Shown here one piece after another: positions 44,095 to 54,059 of a stretch of DNA of 64,000 nt. The DNA comes from Agapetus fuscipes (taxonomy: Eukaryota > Arthropoda > Insecta > Trichoptera > Glossosomatidae), in the NCBI GenBank assembly GCA_951799405.1, contig OX637341.1, positions 19,149,659-19,213,658 of the forward strand. Direction: 5' to 3'. Under the pieces are notes generated by a model. The model was given only the letters and a program-made list of their open reading frames with translations, did no database searches and was not told the origin of the DNA. Position 1 is the stretch's first letter; each line of letters begins with the position of its first letter. The position numbers and the translations under genes were made by a program.

Positions 44095-44562
44095 ATTGGA
44101 AGATCATGAGGTCGGCTATGGGGTAGCTGGGCCAGTATCGCTCCCTCAGTTCTTGTTTACGGTATACGCCAATCTTGTCAAATATGACTTTTTCATGCAG
44201 TTGTCTTAAGAATCAAATTCTACACAATATGAGCAAAGAAAACCGTAAAACTCGATAATGTGAGATTTCTTTTAAATATTTTTTACATAAAAATCTTTTT
44301 TTCAAAAGACACATTGGTCCAGTACACATGCAAACATTTCTCATGTAAAATTTTCTCAATGGCGTATCCGATAAACAAGAACTAAGCCAGCGAGTTGCCT
44401 GGAACAAGCTGCCTGTCGACCTTCGCTCTGACCAGCCCACCATCGCCTTCAGAAGAGGACTTAAGAAAATGCTGTTTTCGAAAAGCCACGGCGCCCTTGA
44501 GATAGTCTGTGATCATTAAACGGCGCCACCGGAAATAAATCATCCATCATCATCATCATCAC
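44095..44562 (+). pseudogene. Family L LINE 3' end with MITE inserted
   Basis: 44100-44138 reads VGYGVAGPV and 44394 onward AWNKLPVDLRSD, FRRGLKKMLFSKSHGALEI, stop, then GGCGCCACCGGAAATAAATC and a CAT repeat. The two parts rejoin when the MITE at 44139-44393 is removed. Confidence 0.75.
44139..44393. mobile_element. TTCTTGTTTGCCGTA MITE inside a family L LINE
   Basis: CGCTCCCTCAGTTCTTGTTT to AAACAAGAACTAAGCCAGCG; interrupts the AGPVAWN codons of the LINE. Confidence 0.85.
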
Positions 44563-45087
44563 CGGTTTAGGCAGAGCAAAAATATGCTATTCGTTGCTGA
44601 TTTGAAAATGTTTCAACCAACAGAAGAGTGGCTATCGGGGATCTGTTGCCGTAAACTAATCGAAATGAAGCTTTCGGGACGTTTCGCCTATTTCTGCAAT
44701 GGGCTTCTTCAGTATGATGTTGAGCACGGCATAAAATCTCAAAAAGCAACTGTGCTGTGCCAATCGCCACACTTGAAATCCTAAAACTTTTATTGCATCA
44801 AACTCCGATCACCAAAAGGCAATCAAGGGCTTAAAGAAACCAGGTTTTTCTTGCAAAATTAGAAAAAAATAGTAACGATGAAGTATGTGGAGAGCTGTTG
44901 AGTTGTAAATCACACAAAAAAAGCGTTCTTCAGTATTTTTAGAAGTAAAAGTATCCCGAATGAAAATGCAGATACACACCAAACGAAGTTTATCTTACAA
45001 TATAAAGACTTACACATCAGCCTTCATTGAAAATGCGCTTAATAACAGTTGATGAAATCTGTTTCCCGATACTTGTATGGCGTTAAA
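44563..45087. other. Intron, nothing recognised
   Basis: Overlapping short frames on both strands at 44567-44784 show no domain. Confidence 0.45.
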
Positions 45088-45330
45088 TAAGCCAATACCT
45101 CTTTTGTTTGTATGGATTAACTACCTTTGAGTTTGCCCAGCAGCGAGAGTTTAGCTCCAGCATCAGCATTAGGTACGCCAGGCGCCCATTTCCTTGGTGG
45201 GGTTTCAGGCTCCGGTGGCAGCGAAGCCCTTTGGGTGCGCTCTGTACCACAAATACACGGTGGCGCATCAGCAATGGGCACAAGTTTTAGAAGAAATAAA
45301 AGATGAAGAGATACACTTCTAAACAACATT
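45088..45330 (-). other. Unidentified GC-rich open frame
   Basis: A 70-codon antisense frame (45329-45117) with a Pro/Ala-rich segment (EPETPPRKWAPGVPNADAG) in a locally GC-rich island that is not part of any repeat here. Antisense GGTACAG|AGCGC and CTCAAAG|GTAG resemble splice sites. It might be an exon of an antisense gene or a processed pseudogene; I do not recognise it. Confidence 0.25.
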
Positions 45331-45374
45331 AAAAATTATTTTATAAACCTTATGAAACCCTCGACATTAAACTT

Positions 45375-45630
45375 ATCTAATCTAAGTTGCAAAGATATGT
45401 AACATTGGAGATTCACATTACATGCATTCTCACAAGCAGACATGTACAAAGTTGCGCTTAAAAATGCCGCATGTGGTCCTACAATATAAAAAAACCGAAT
45501 CTCACATGGACATACCTACACCCTGCAACTCTTGCCGACCTTCCCTGAAACAAGGGTGACATTGGCAAAGTGAACCATTTTCTACAGCATGGGTGGTCAG
45601 CCGTATACCAACCTATAAGTCAAGGAATAT
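45375..45630 (-). mobile_element. Solo family R tail
   Basis: Antisense unit with boundary AAGTCAAGGAATATATAC; belongs to the subfamily with TACACCCTGCAACTC. Confidence 0.85.
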
Positions 45631-45726
45631 ATACAAGAAAAAACATTTTAGACAAAAACAAATGGATAAACATTAAAGTCAAATACAAAATACAAAATTC
45701 TTACTTTCTTTATTGAGGATATTATT

Positions 45727-46020
45727 GACCGGTTCGTAGTCTAGTGGTTAACACTTCGGACTCGTGAATGGAAGGCAGTGAGATTGAATCCCGACGGAGC
45801 ACAAAAAAAATTTTTTTTTTTTTAGTTTGCTGGGTGGAAAAATTAATCCGCCTTTACTAAAGACCGGTCACCATAGGTTCATCCAACCTTACACCAACTG
45901 GGTCTTGTTGGAAAACAGTCGCTTTCTATAGATATAGTATGACGACCAAGCTTGCAGAGGGCTCTTGAGGTATGATGCACAAAAACAGCGCTCACCAAAT
46001 GACTCATCCTTGTAATATTA
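45727..46020 (+). mobile_element. SINE-Q, tail type II
   Basis: Head GACCGGTTCGTAGTCTAGTGG, body, GGGCTCTTGAGGTATGATG and TCACCAAATGACTCATCC. Confidence 0.85.
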
Positions 46021-46039
46021 TTTATCACCACCAGAAATC

Positions 46040-46192
46040 CGGAGGTCTAAGACGATTGAGGACCTAAAGAGGAGGACGAAGACAGTTTTCTTCGCCCAGT
46101 AAAATACTAAGCGCCCTTGGAGTGACATTGAGTTACGAAACGGCGCTTATAAGGAAATCATCATAATCATCATCATCATCATCATTATTGTA
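46040..46192 (+). pseudogene. Family L-like LINE 3' end
   Basis: SKTIEDLKRRTKTVFFAQ stop, then GCGCCCTTGGAGTGACATTG, ACGAAACGGCGCTT and a TCA microsatellite. Same organisation as 44394-44562 but diverged. Confidence 0.6.
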
Positions 46193-46379
46193 TTAAAACG
46201 AAAATATAGAATAAGCATCAAAACATAAAGAAAATATAGATGTGTATGCATGCACAAGATACCAAGAGAAATCTTGCAAAGAGGTCTATTATTTTTGCAT
46301 CACCCTGTATAAAGCTTTCCTTTGTAAACTCAACCAAGGAGTTTACTAAAATTAAATGGAAACTCTAGAGGCGCTGTTT

Positions 46380-46845
46380 TAGTTAACATATATATTTTGG
46401 TCAACGCAATGTCTTAGTTCCAACGTAAGGTTGTATACTTGAGGTACTGTTCCTATCTGCCCTTTCCATTTCCGAACATTCAGAGCCAAAGCACCAAGTT
46501 TCTAAACAGAGATTAGATCGACTTTGCCAATTTCTGTGCATGGTTAGTTTCCGTGATCCCTGCATCTGATTCCTCCATTTCCTCAATGACTTCTCCCAGC
46601 TCCTCTGTGATCCTTAAGTTTTGGTACAATTTCTCCCAAGCTCCGTTTGATTTCTTTGATTTCAAAAATTTTGTTTCCTAGTTTTTGGATGATTTTATCA
46701 GTGCTTAAGTGTTTTTTCTCCGTGTAATTTATGTAATATTTCGTGTGTAAAAGTACTAGTTACTGCAACAGAGCTCCAAGTTTCTCTTTATTCTCAAAGT
46801 TTCTATTTGTTTTCGTTTTTTACTTACAGTTATTTTTGTCTAAAT
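46380..46845. other. Possible decayed coding repeat
   Basis: Antisense reading gives Glu/Lys-rich coiled-coil-like pieces (for example ELGEVIEEMEESD). Related text recurs at 47155-47465. No family recognised. Confidence 0.25.
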
Positions 46846-46858
46846 GTATGTTTATTAT

Positions 46859-47103
46859 AAGAAATTATAAAAAAACACAGAGTTTTATTTTCACAAATTG
46901 AGTATTTAATTCCACCTCAAGTACTTTCGACTTATTCACGTCATTATCAAGAGGATACTCGACGTGAATAAGTCGAAAGTACTTGAGGTGGAATTAAATA
47001 CTCAATTTGTGAAAATAAAACTCTGTGTTTTTTTATAATTTTTTTATAATTTCTTATAAAAATGAATTTACACTGTGTGAATACACAAACTTTAAAAAAT
47101 CTA
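46859..47103. mobile_element. Penelope-like fold-back element with 13-bp TSD
   Basis: 245 bp between direct repeats GTATGTTTATTAT (46846-46858, 47104-47116). Two ~85-bp inverted arms (CACAGAGTTTTATTTTCAC, AATTGAGTATTTAATTCC, CTCAAGTACTTTCGAC) surround a short loop. On the - strand the loop and left arm read CCTC-TTGATAAT-GAC-(8)-GTC-GAAA-GTAC-TTGAGG, resembling a hammerhead ribozyme as found in Penelope-like pLTRs. The right arm extends into GTTTGTGTATTCACACAG. Confidence 0.75.
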
Positions 47104-47116
47104 GTATGTTTATTAT

Positions 47117-47470
47117 TATTTCTCTCTCTTGATATTTCATTATTACTAGTGTTTCGATTATCTCTGTATTTTCCGATTCCACCCAATCTCTCTCAGTACG
47201 TACGCAATCTAATTTATTAAACGTTTCTTTAAGATTTTTCTCATTTGTTTTTTATTTTTCAGAGCTTCTTTATGATTACTCTATATTAGCATACTTTCTT
47301 CGCTGTTCTGTATGTTTTTCAAAGTTACATTGTGATTTTTTTAGGTTTGCATTAAATTTCTCCCAATTCTCATGTGGTTTCTCCCGATTCCACCCAATCT
47401 CTCTCAGTACGTACGTAATCTCTCCTAGTTTCTGTGCCGGGCAGTATACTCCTTTTGTTGACATCACTTA
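47117..47470. repeat. Direct repeat of ~45 bp
   Basis: CCGATTCCACCCAATCTCTC and TCAGTACGTACG occur at 47170-47205 and again at 47386-47420. Function unknown; interrupted on the left by the Penelope-like insertion. Confidence 0.6.
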
Positions 47471-48039
47471 GAGAAATTAATTTACATGGAGCCGGTGATT
47501 AGAAGCGATGTTTAGGCGTTTATATGCAAAATAACGCTCACAATGAAAACAAAGCCCTTTAAGTTTTATAAATATTTATCACATGAAAGTTTATTGCTAT
47601 TTTCATGAGTTTTGTACAATTACTATGTGAAGTTTTTAACAAAAAATAACATAAACTTGAGTAAAAAAAAAACACTTTTTATGTGAAATTCGATGGAAAT
47701 ATACACTATCCAAAGAAACTACTGTTCTAATTTAATATGAAAAAGCAGTAATTAATTTAAATTAAAATGGAGTTCTACAAAGTTTCCGCTGAAACATTTC
47801 AGAAAAAGTAATAAAACTCATTCCGATTTTTTATTTTTTTATTTATACAGTATTAATTTCAGGAGAGAATTACCTCTCACCGACAAGTGTAAATTAAAAG
47901 GTCAAAGATGAGCAACTAAAACTAAAAATATATATTTTTAAACGATTTTTTACAAAGTTACTGCCGAAAATCTAAGTAATGAAAGTAAATTAGAATAATA
48001 AAAAAACAACTAAATAAAATTCAGCAGACTCTTAAGCTA
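47471..48039. other. Intron, nothing recognised
   Basis: AT-rich, no repeat partner. Confidence 0.5.
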
Positions 48040-48270
48040 TTGACCGGTGTATAGTGTAGTGTTTAACGATTTTAACTCATAATAAGAAGGTAATTGGATA
48101 GATTCTTGGAGAAAGAATACATTAATGGAAGAAAAACGTCCAACAAGCCTCAAAAAGTGGGTTTTGCTTGAAGTGGCGCTCTCCAAACTGGCGTTCAAAA
48201 TAGCAGAGGGCTCTTGAGGTGTGATTTACATAAAAACAGTGCTCACCAAATACTCACCCGAATATTTACT
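48040..48270 (+). mobile_element. Old SINE-Q-like copy, tail type II
   Basis: TGACCGGTGTATAGTGTAG head and GAGGGCTCTTGAGGTGTG, AACAGTGCTCACCAAATAC; body mostly replaced. Confidence 0.65.
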
Positions 48271-48970
48271 TGTGGATATATGATAAACGTCAACAAAACA
48301 CAAAGAAATAAATGACAATTTAATACTCCCATAAAGACATAAGCTTCAAGTTATTTTTTCATTTATTAAATTGTTAAATTTTAAATGACGACATTGCAAA
48401 AATTTTAATTCACAGTTGCGAATTTTTAACCGGCACTTGCCAGCTTCGGGCCGTAAAAATGCTGTAAAAAAACAATTCCTCAAAAACAGAGAAAATAGAG
48501 ATACACACACTTCTTTCATTACCTCGACGGTTACACACAATGGCGCAACTGAATTTATGTTTGATATAAAGACACATTAGAAGCCGCCCATAAAAACCGT
48601 ACAAGTCTATCGTCTTCTTTTGTCGCTGTATTTCTCCACTCGGTCCGTCACATTCTGACTTTTTTTTACGAGCGATCGTAAGGACGAGACGAGAATAAAA
48701 AAGGGGATCATCCTTATTCTGACATAATTAAAGTCCCGAAGAAGAAATGGAGAAAATGACGCGGTTATTCATCCGGACTCGTCCTAAGGATGGATGAAAA
48801 AATCTTGGATGACAGTTTCTTGAGTGAAGTGTGAGAAAGAGTGAGGGAAACATAAAAAAATGTGAAAAAAATATGTCTATTGTTAAAGCCTATATTTTCA
48901 TTAATCTACATTAAATCTTTTTTTTTAGATTCTAGATTATTGTTAGATTTATTATTTTATTTGATTTTAG
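48271..48970. other. Intron, nothing recognised
   Basis: Slightly less AT-rich around 48600-48800, no frame or repeat partner. Confidence 0.5.
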
Positions 48971-49045
48971 TTCCTTGACTTATCTCCATGTTGGTACAAG
49001 GCTGATCACACACATTGTAAAATTTGTCGAAGGAATGAGGCGTTG
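48971..49045 (+). mobile_element. 5' piece of a family R tail
   Basis: TTCCTTGACTTATCTCC, TTGGTACAAGGCTGATCAC then lost. Confidence 0.6.
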
Positions 49046-49064
49046 GCAATTGAACTTGCGTTTT

Positions 49065-49210
49065 TGACACTAGCGCCGCGCCGGTTCGAACCCCAGCTCC
49101 GCCGTGTCCTATCAACTTCAACAAATCACTTCGACCCTGGTTACTTGTTTCTGGGCAGGCAAAATAAGTTGGTGAACTGCAATCCTCTTCTCGAATCTAT
49201 TTAAAAATAT
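49065..49210 (+). mobile_element. SINE-S copy
   Basis: CCGGTTCGAACCCCAG (B box), TTCGACCCTGGTTAC, TGGGCAGGCAAAATAAG, GCAATCCTCTTCTCG. Confidence 0.65.
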
Positions 49211-49574
49211 ATATATTTTGTTTTTAGTTGCCGCGGACCCTAGTCTTTGAAGAGACATTACGAAGAGAACAATTTAAGGGAAAAATACATAATTTGAATG
49301 CAGATTGGTAACGATTTAATTAAAATTGAAGGGAAAGTGCTGGTGTTTGAGGCTTCATTAGTACCTTCTGCGTCGCGTAGATTTCTCCTTACTATGCAGA
49401 GGACGTCGCTTGTACATCCCTAACTGGCATTTGCATGATAATCTGCTTTGAATATTTCTAAGAAAGGTTACGGCAAAAGTAGCCGATTCAACAAAATAAT
49501 ATATATGTTGGTGTTACGCTACTAACGGTCCTAAGCTACACATTTAGTGTAAATTCTTATCGCATTTTCAAGGT

Positions 49575-49650
49575 CATACCTAATGTTTGAAATAAAACAG
49601 CTCCTCACCTATTCGATCCCCGTCAGACTCTTCTCTGGACGATGACTTTA
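49575..49650 (+). mobile_element. Possible SINE (family 4), partial
   Basis: Partner copy of 29763-29890; shared GTTTGAAATAAAACAG and CTATTCGATCCCCGTC. Confidence 0.55.
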
Positions 49651-49651
49651 C

Positions 49652-49906
49652 TATAATCTATAATCTAAGTTGCAAAGATAATATGTTAACATAAAAGGCT
49701 CATATTAAATGCATGCACACAGACAGGTACATGTAGGTTTGCGCCTTCACATTCTGCATGCGTGCATCCAAAAAACAAAACCTCACATGAACATACACAA
49801 TACAACTCCTGCCGCCTTTCCCTGAAACCGGGGTGGCATTGGCAAAAGTGAACCAATTTTTACAGTCCGGGGGATCAGCCTCATACCAAGCTTTTAGTCA
49901 AGGAGC
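49652..49906 (-). mobile_element. Solo family R tail, diverged
   Basis: Antisense unit with AAAACCTCACATGAACATAC and boundary TTAGTCAAGGAGCC; same old subfamily as 2682. Confidence 0.8.
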
Positions 49907-50544
49907 CTTTATTAAAATTAAATGAAAAGACGGGAATTAAATATATTGCATAGCGCCAAATTAATATAAATCTTAAATAATTGTGTATTGAGTATACAAT
50001 ACTTTGGACTTTACACTTTTTTTTTCGATAATCTTTAAGTAATGTATATTTTTGTGCGGCCATATTGATTCTCTCCGACCAGGTTGCTAATGATAGCTGG
50101 TCACGCCAGCTATTGACAGAAATGATAAACGACTGAGCTGCCGTTAACCCGCGTGTGAAACATTACGGGAACACTCAAACATCAAAAAATGTATGGAAAA
50201 TACGACAGCGCCTCTTGAGACTTCCCTTGATTTCATTAAAAAAAAACAGTTTTTTTCATGCAATTATTTGTACTGGAAGTACACCTACTTTTTTCATTTT
50301 TCGCTAGAATTTTTTTGAATGAACTCTTCAAATGGAATTTTAAATGTTTTGCGTTATGAACAATCGGTCAAGGGTGAGCATTGACGTTTGTTTTGAAAAA
50401 AAACAGCGTCGGTTCAATTTCAGATGAGCGCGCTTGACGATAACCTTGAATTTGAGGATCGACATAATATTTTAATGAGTAGTTGATCTTAATGAAATAT
50501 TCATAAAATCAAAGTTTTCAAGTGATAACGTGATGCATTTTTTC
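49907..50544. other. Intron, nothing recognised
   Basis: No supported feature. Confidence 0.5.
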
Positions 50545-50600
50545 TGACCAGGCAGAAACAAGTTGGTGAATTGCATTCCTCTTCTCGTTTTTTTTTATTT
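50545..50600 (+). mobile_element. SINE-S 3' end
   Basis: TCTGACCAGGCAGAAACAAG, TTGGTGAATTGCATTCC, then T-run. Confidence 0.6.
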
Positions 50601-50689
50601 GAAAATTTAAACTATTTTTTCATTGTTTTCTGATAAAAAAATAAATTAATCTATCCTCTTTATCAAATACTTAACTCATGGCAGGCTCT

Positions 50690-50745
50690 TGAGGTGTGAC
50701 TCACGTAAAATCAGCACTCGCTAGGTAGCTCTGCATTATATAATA
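50690..50745 (+). mobile_element. SINE/LINE tail type II fragment
   Basis: GGCTCTTGAGGTGTGACTC and AATCAGCACTCGCTAGG only. Confidence 0.55.
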
Positions 50746-51454
50746 CGAGTATGATAACATGCCAAAATATAAATTGAAAAAAGAATACTAAAAATACCTC
50801 AGTTTTTCCAAAAAAATATAAAAATTATATCCAATTACAAACCGACGGCTTACAAGTGAAAAGCCATAACTGTTAAATTTAATGTGTACTCGATAAGAAA
50901 TTGCCATTAACTGGGCGGCAATTTCCTAAATAAAAGTACCCGTAGAGGTGCTAAAAGCCGCCAAAATGTGCCATACTGTTTTATTGCGCGAACACGCACG
51001 ACGATTTTACATATTATTTCGTTTATTGATTTTCACGTTCTCTAAAAAAAGGTTTTTTTTTTATTTCAACACACATATTGAAGTTTGAATATAAACGCTC
51101 AGTGTGTACAAACACTCTTGAATGTCATTTTAGCATGTACATAAGTACATGTTAGCAATTATAATGGTGAGTGACATAAAAAAATCATTTCGAATTGCGC
51201 AAATTCCATACAGGCCTCAACCTAATGGCATATTTGTTTCGAGTAACCCCTCTCGTGTGATGTCAGTCAACATTGTTTTAGTTATCTCAACAACCCGCTG
51301 TCGTTTCGTCTACCTATAGAACTTCTGCTAAATATTTTTCTCTGTATTGTAATTGGTGGAATTGTTGAACTTTAGGTGTCAATTGGTTAAAAAACTAGTA
51401 ATATTCTGTGTTTTTCTTCAATTTAAAGTGTTATGCTTCTTAAATAGCTTTTGC
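50746..51454. other. Intron, nothing recognised
   Basis: No supported feature. Confidence 0.5.
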
Positions 51455-51530
51455 AAAATTCCGGTCATCAAAGATCCATCCAGCCCGTAGCAACTTAGTC
51501 TTGTGTGAGAATATTCAAGAGTTTCGAATC
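51455..51530 (+). mobile_element. SINE-Q body fragment
   Basis: TTCCGGTCATCAAAGATCC and CATCCAGCCCGTAGCAAC. Confidence 0.55.
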
Positions 51531-51644
51531 TTTGTCAACGGGGTTATCAAATAAACCATCACTTTATTTCTTAAAATATCTCTTCAAAAATATCTCTCTT
51601 GAAAATATGTTTCTTCAAAAAAATAATTCTTTGAACAGCACTAA

Positions 51645-51815
51645 AAACGTGGAAACTGGAGGATCCCAAAACAAAATAGCTGGATGGAGTTTTGACGGAC
51701 TTTCTTCGAATAGAAACATCGGACAAGAGAAGAAAGTCGTTGGATACACATGACTGGCAGAGGTTGATAAAGGAGGCCGAGAACTACTTCTAGCTGTCAT
51801 GTGAATGATAATGAT
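51645..51815 (+). pseudogene. LINE RT C-terminal remnant
   Basis: In one frame: DFLRIETSDKRRKSLDTHDW, QRLIKEAENYF stop, followed by an ATGATGATG tail. The DW..LA.DR..W-like terminus suggests an RTE-type LINE but the family is uncertain. Confidence 0.45.
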
Positions 51816-52129
51816 GATGACATGCACAAGTACTCATGCAAAAATGACATGTATTAATGATGGTTTGAAGCAGCCACAAAGCCTTACATGCAAGCGAACA
51901 TGTGTTTTGGTACCTACAAACTCACACACATACCAATCAATCATTTTTCCCTCCTTTTTGATGAAAATATATTTTATCAATCTTCTGTCCACATAAATAA
52001 ATATCTTTCTTTGATTTTCTGCGTTGCTAGCTACAGAAAAGAAATCTCGCGAAAATAATCTAACAGAATATATTTTCATTTCAAAATTGTAATTGATATA
52101 GTATGCAGCAAAGTAATAGCTGTGTGATT

Positions 52130-52205
52130 GTAGTCTGGTGGTTAGTGTTTTGGGCTTTCTATCAGAAGATATTTGATAGGAATTCCGGGTAGATCTAAAA
52201 AGATA
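52130..52205 (+). mobile_element. Degenerate SINE-Q-like head
   Basis: TTGTAGTCTGGTGGTTAG (A box like) and GATAGGAATTCCGGG; no clear body. Lies 250 bp before exon D. Confidence 0.4.
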
Positions 52206-52455
52206 TAGTTGAAATTGAGTAAATATCTAGTTGCCTATATCACAGGCGCGCACACTGGGTAGAAACAAATAAATTTCAGAATAGTTACATGCTGTTTTAT
52301 TTTGTTTCCAAATCTAACGTTCAAGATTTATTTTAAACTTTAAAGATGAAGCGCTAGGGCGCACTCTTTTTTGGCGCACCAAACTGTTATGTATATTTAA
52401 TCGATTTACTTAAGCCCGAAGTGCTCATATATGTATGTTGCATTTTTGTCCTCAG

Positions 52456-52605
52456 GTCTGAGCGGCGACCACTTCCGCTTCGACAACAATGGCGACGGTC
52501 CCGCGCGCTACAACATCATCCACTTCAAGCAGGTGGCGCCCAACAAGTACCGCTGGATCAAGGTGGGAGAGTACCTGGAGGGCGAGCTCAAGCTCAACAT
52601 GAGCG
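52456..52605 (+). CDS. mGluR: mGluR exon D (end of ligand-binding domain)
   Basis: 150-bp mGluR exon, phase 1 to phase 1 (symmetrical, so skippable in frame). It encodes LSGDHFRFDNNGDGPARYNI and then the strand IIHFKQVAPNKYRWIKVGEYLEGELKLNMSG. The F..NGDG..RYNI block is the family-wide end of the ligand-binding domain. Acceptor is tgtcctcag; donor gtaag at 52606. Local base composition is markedly GC-rich. Odd: the last 74 bp of the exon plus donor and the first 50 bp of intron are tandemly duplicated immediately downstream (see 52656-52779). Confidence 0.95.
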
Positions 52606-52639
52606 GTAAGCAATTCCAAGCACATTGTAGTGATTATAC

Positions 52640-52910
52640 GCCTCTACGCCTCTACGGTGGCGCCCAACAAGTACCGCTGGATCAAGGTGGGCAAGTACCT
52701 GGAGGGGGAGCTCAAGCTCAACATGAGCGGTAAGCAATTCCATGCACATTGATCACACGCCTTTACGCCTCTGAGACTCTACGCCTCTACGCCTCTACAT
52801 ATCTACAACTCTACGCTTCCATGACTCTCCGCCTCTACGACTCTCCGCCTTTACGTCTCTACGACTTTACGTCTCTACGTATTGACGACTCTACGCCTCT
52901 ACAACTCCAA
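52640..52910. repeat. Imperfect CTCTACGCC minisatellite
   Basis: Directly downstream of exon D and its duplicate the sequence is an irregular array of ~9-bp units around CTCTACGCC (ctctacgcc, ctctgagac, tctccgcct, tctctacgt and similar). Two units also sit between exon D and its duplicate, suggesting that slippage or unequal exchange between these units produced the exon duplication. Confidence 0.85.
52656..52779 (+). repeat. Tandem partial duplicate of mGluR exon D with donor site
   Basis: A second copy, offset by 124 bp, of the segment beginning at 52532: it repeats the last 74 bp of exon D (from GTGGCGCCCAAC to CTCAACATGAGCG), the gtaag donor, and the first intron bases to the CTCTACGCC repeats. 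The copy has few substitutions (for example GGCAAGTAC for GGAGAGTAC), so it is recent. It has no acceptor, so it is not a complete exon. The preserved second donor at 52730 could extend exon D by 124 bp, which would shift the frame and, if unspliced, meet TAA at 52731-52733. Confidence 0.9.
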
Positions 52911-52914
52911 GCTA

Positions 52915-53090
52915 GACACAAAGTGTAATTTTTGGGCGCATTTTCTCCTAAGGGGTCGCATGTGGCAAGTAGAACCTATTAATTTTTACACGTAAGAGGG
53001 CCGACCTTATGCCAACCCCTTCAGTTAAAGTGTAGATTTCCCAGCACTTGAGGAGGCTGGTTTCCCGTTTTGGTGTTTATTTCAAACCCA
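52915..53090 (-). mobile_element. SINE-A, antisense member of an inverted pair
   Basis: ACACAAAGTGTAATTTTTGGG, AGGGGTCGCATGTGGC, CACTTGAGGAGGCTGG and TTTGGTGTTTATTTC; ends where the + copy begins. Confidence 0.8.
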
Positions 53091-53290
53091 AAAAAAATAC
53101 CGGCAAGGCTTACTCTGTCTTCGCAAAAAAGTGAGTGCAAGCCCCATCGTCATCTGGGAAACCCCCATTGCGACTGGTTGGCGTAAAGCCGGCCTACATA
53201 CCTGTAAAAAATACACAGATTTCACTGGCCAAATGTGACTCTTTTGGGGAGAACGCTTCAGCAAGTTACAGTGTATGTGAAGATTTGTCA
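53091..53290 (+). mobile_element. SINE-A, sense member of an inverted pair
   Basis: AATACCGGCAAGGCTTACTC to AAGTTACAGTGTATGTG; head absent. With the antisense copy it forms a ~180-bp imperfect hairpin just after exon D. Confidence 0.8.
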
Positions 53291-54059
53291 CGTTTTTTCC
53301 AAATTTCATATTTTTCCCTCACCACACACGAGAGCTTTGCCTCTTTTTGGTGAGGTACAGCTTATAAAACTATTGAATTATTATGTAACAGATATAAGTT
53401 TAAAAAAAATGTACTAAAAATGTGTTGTATTAAATAAATAAAAAATATATAAAAATTAAAAATTTTGGAGAAAGCCCTGGTTTGTAAAAAAAAATGGTTA
53501 AGGTAGAAAAAAGTTATTTTAACGCTTTAGTATTTTGATTTTCTAGTTTGGCTATATTATCACAACAGTCCAAACATCTGTGGGGGAGATCCTTGCAATC
53601 TCTAGAGTGGTTTCTTTTGGTCGGGAAATCCTTTCCGGATTAGCCAGTACTCGTAGCACCTCCAAATGGTCGCCACTGTTGTAACCCTCCACCACCCTTA
53701 TCCTAGCAGGGGCGCTTTAACCAGTTAACTACTAGAAATATGAATTCTCGCGCTGAAACTGTAATTGCTGTGATAAGAACAAGATGGTTGTATAAAAAAA
53801 ATGTTTAGGGCATTAAAAATGAGTTGGTTAGTTTAAGATTGTATATCCTTGTTTCATTGGAAACGAGTTACTTTGTCATAAAACTATACTTGCTCCAAGA
53901 TCAACATGATATTTGAGTTTATATATGTTTTTTTTTTTTATTAAAAACAAACTCATAAAGTGCTGCAACGATAGCAACGAGAAGATCCGTTAAATTGATT
54001 ACGCATGTTTTGTCAAATAAAATGTGATGATTAAAAATTCAAGCTTTAATATATATACA
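53291..54059. other. Intron, nothing recognised
   Basis: 53580-53720 is less AT-rich (CAGTCCAAACATCTGTGGG) but matches nothing else here. Confidence 0.45.

Noticed and set aside
46859..47103. CRISPR or bacterial terminator hairpin
   Set aside because: The context is an insect-like intron; the hairpin is a mobile element with a 13-bp target duplication.
52421..52733. Extended frame through exon D into the duplicate
   Set aside because: The frame crosses a clear donor site and becomes a shifted reading of the duplicate; not a real protein extension without evidence of splicing at 52730.
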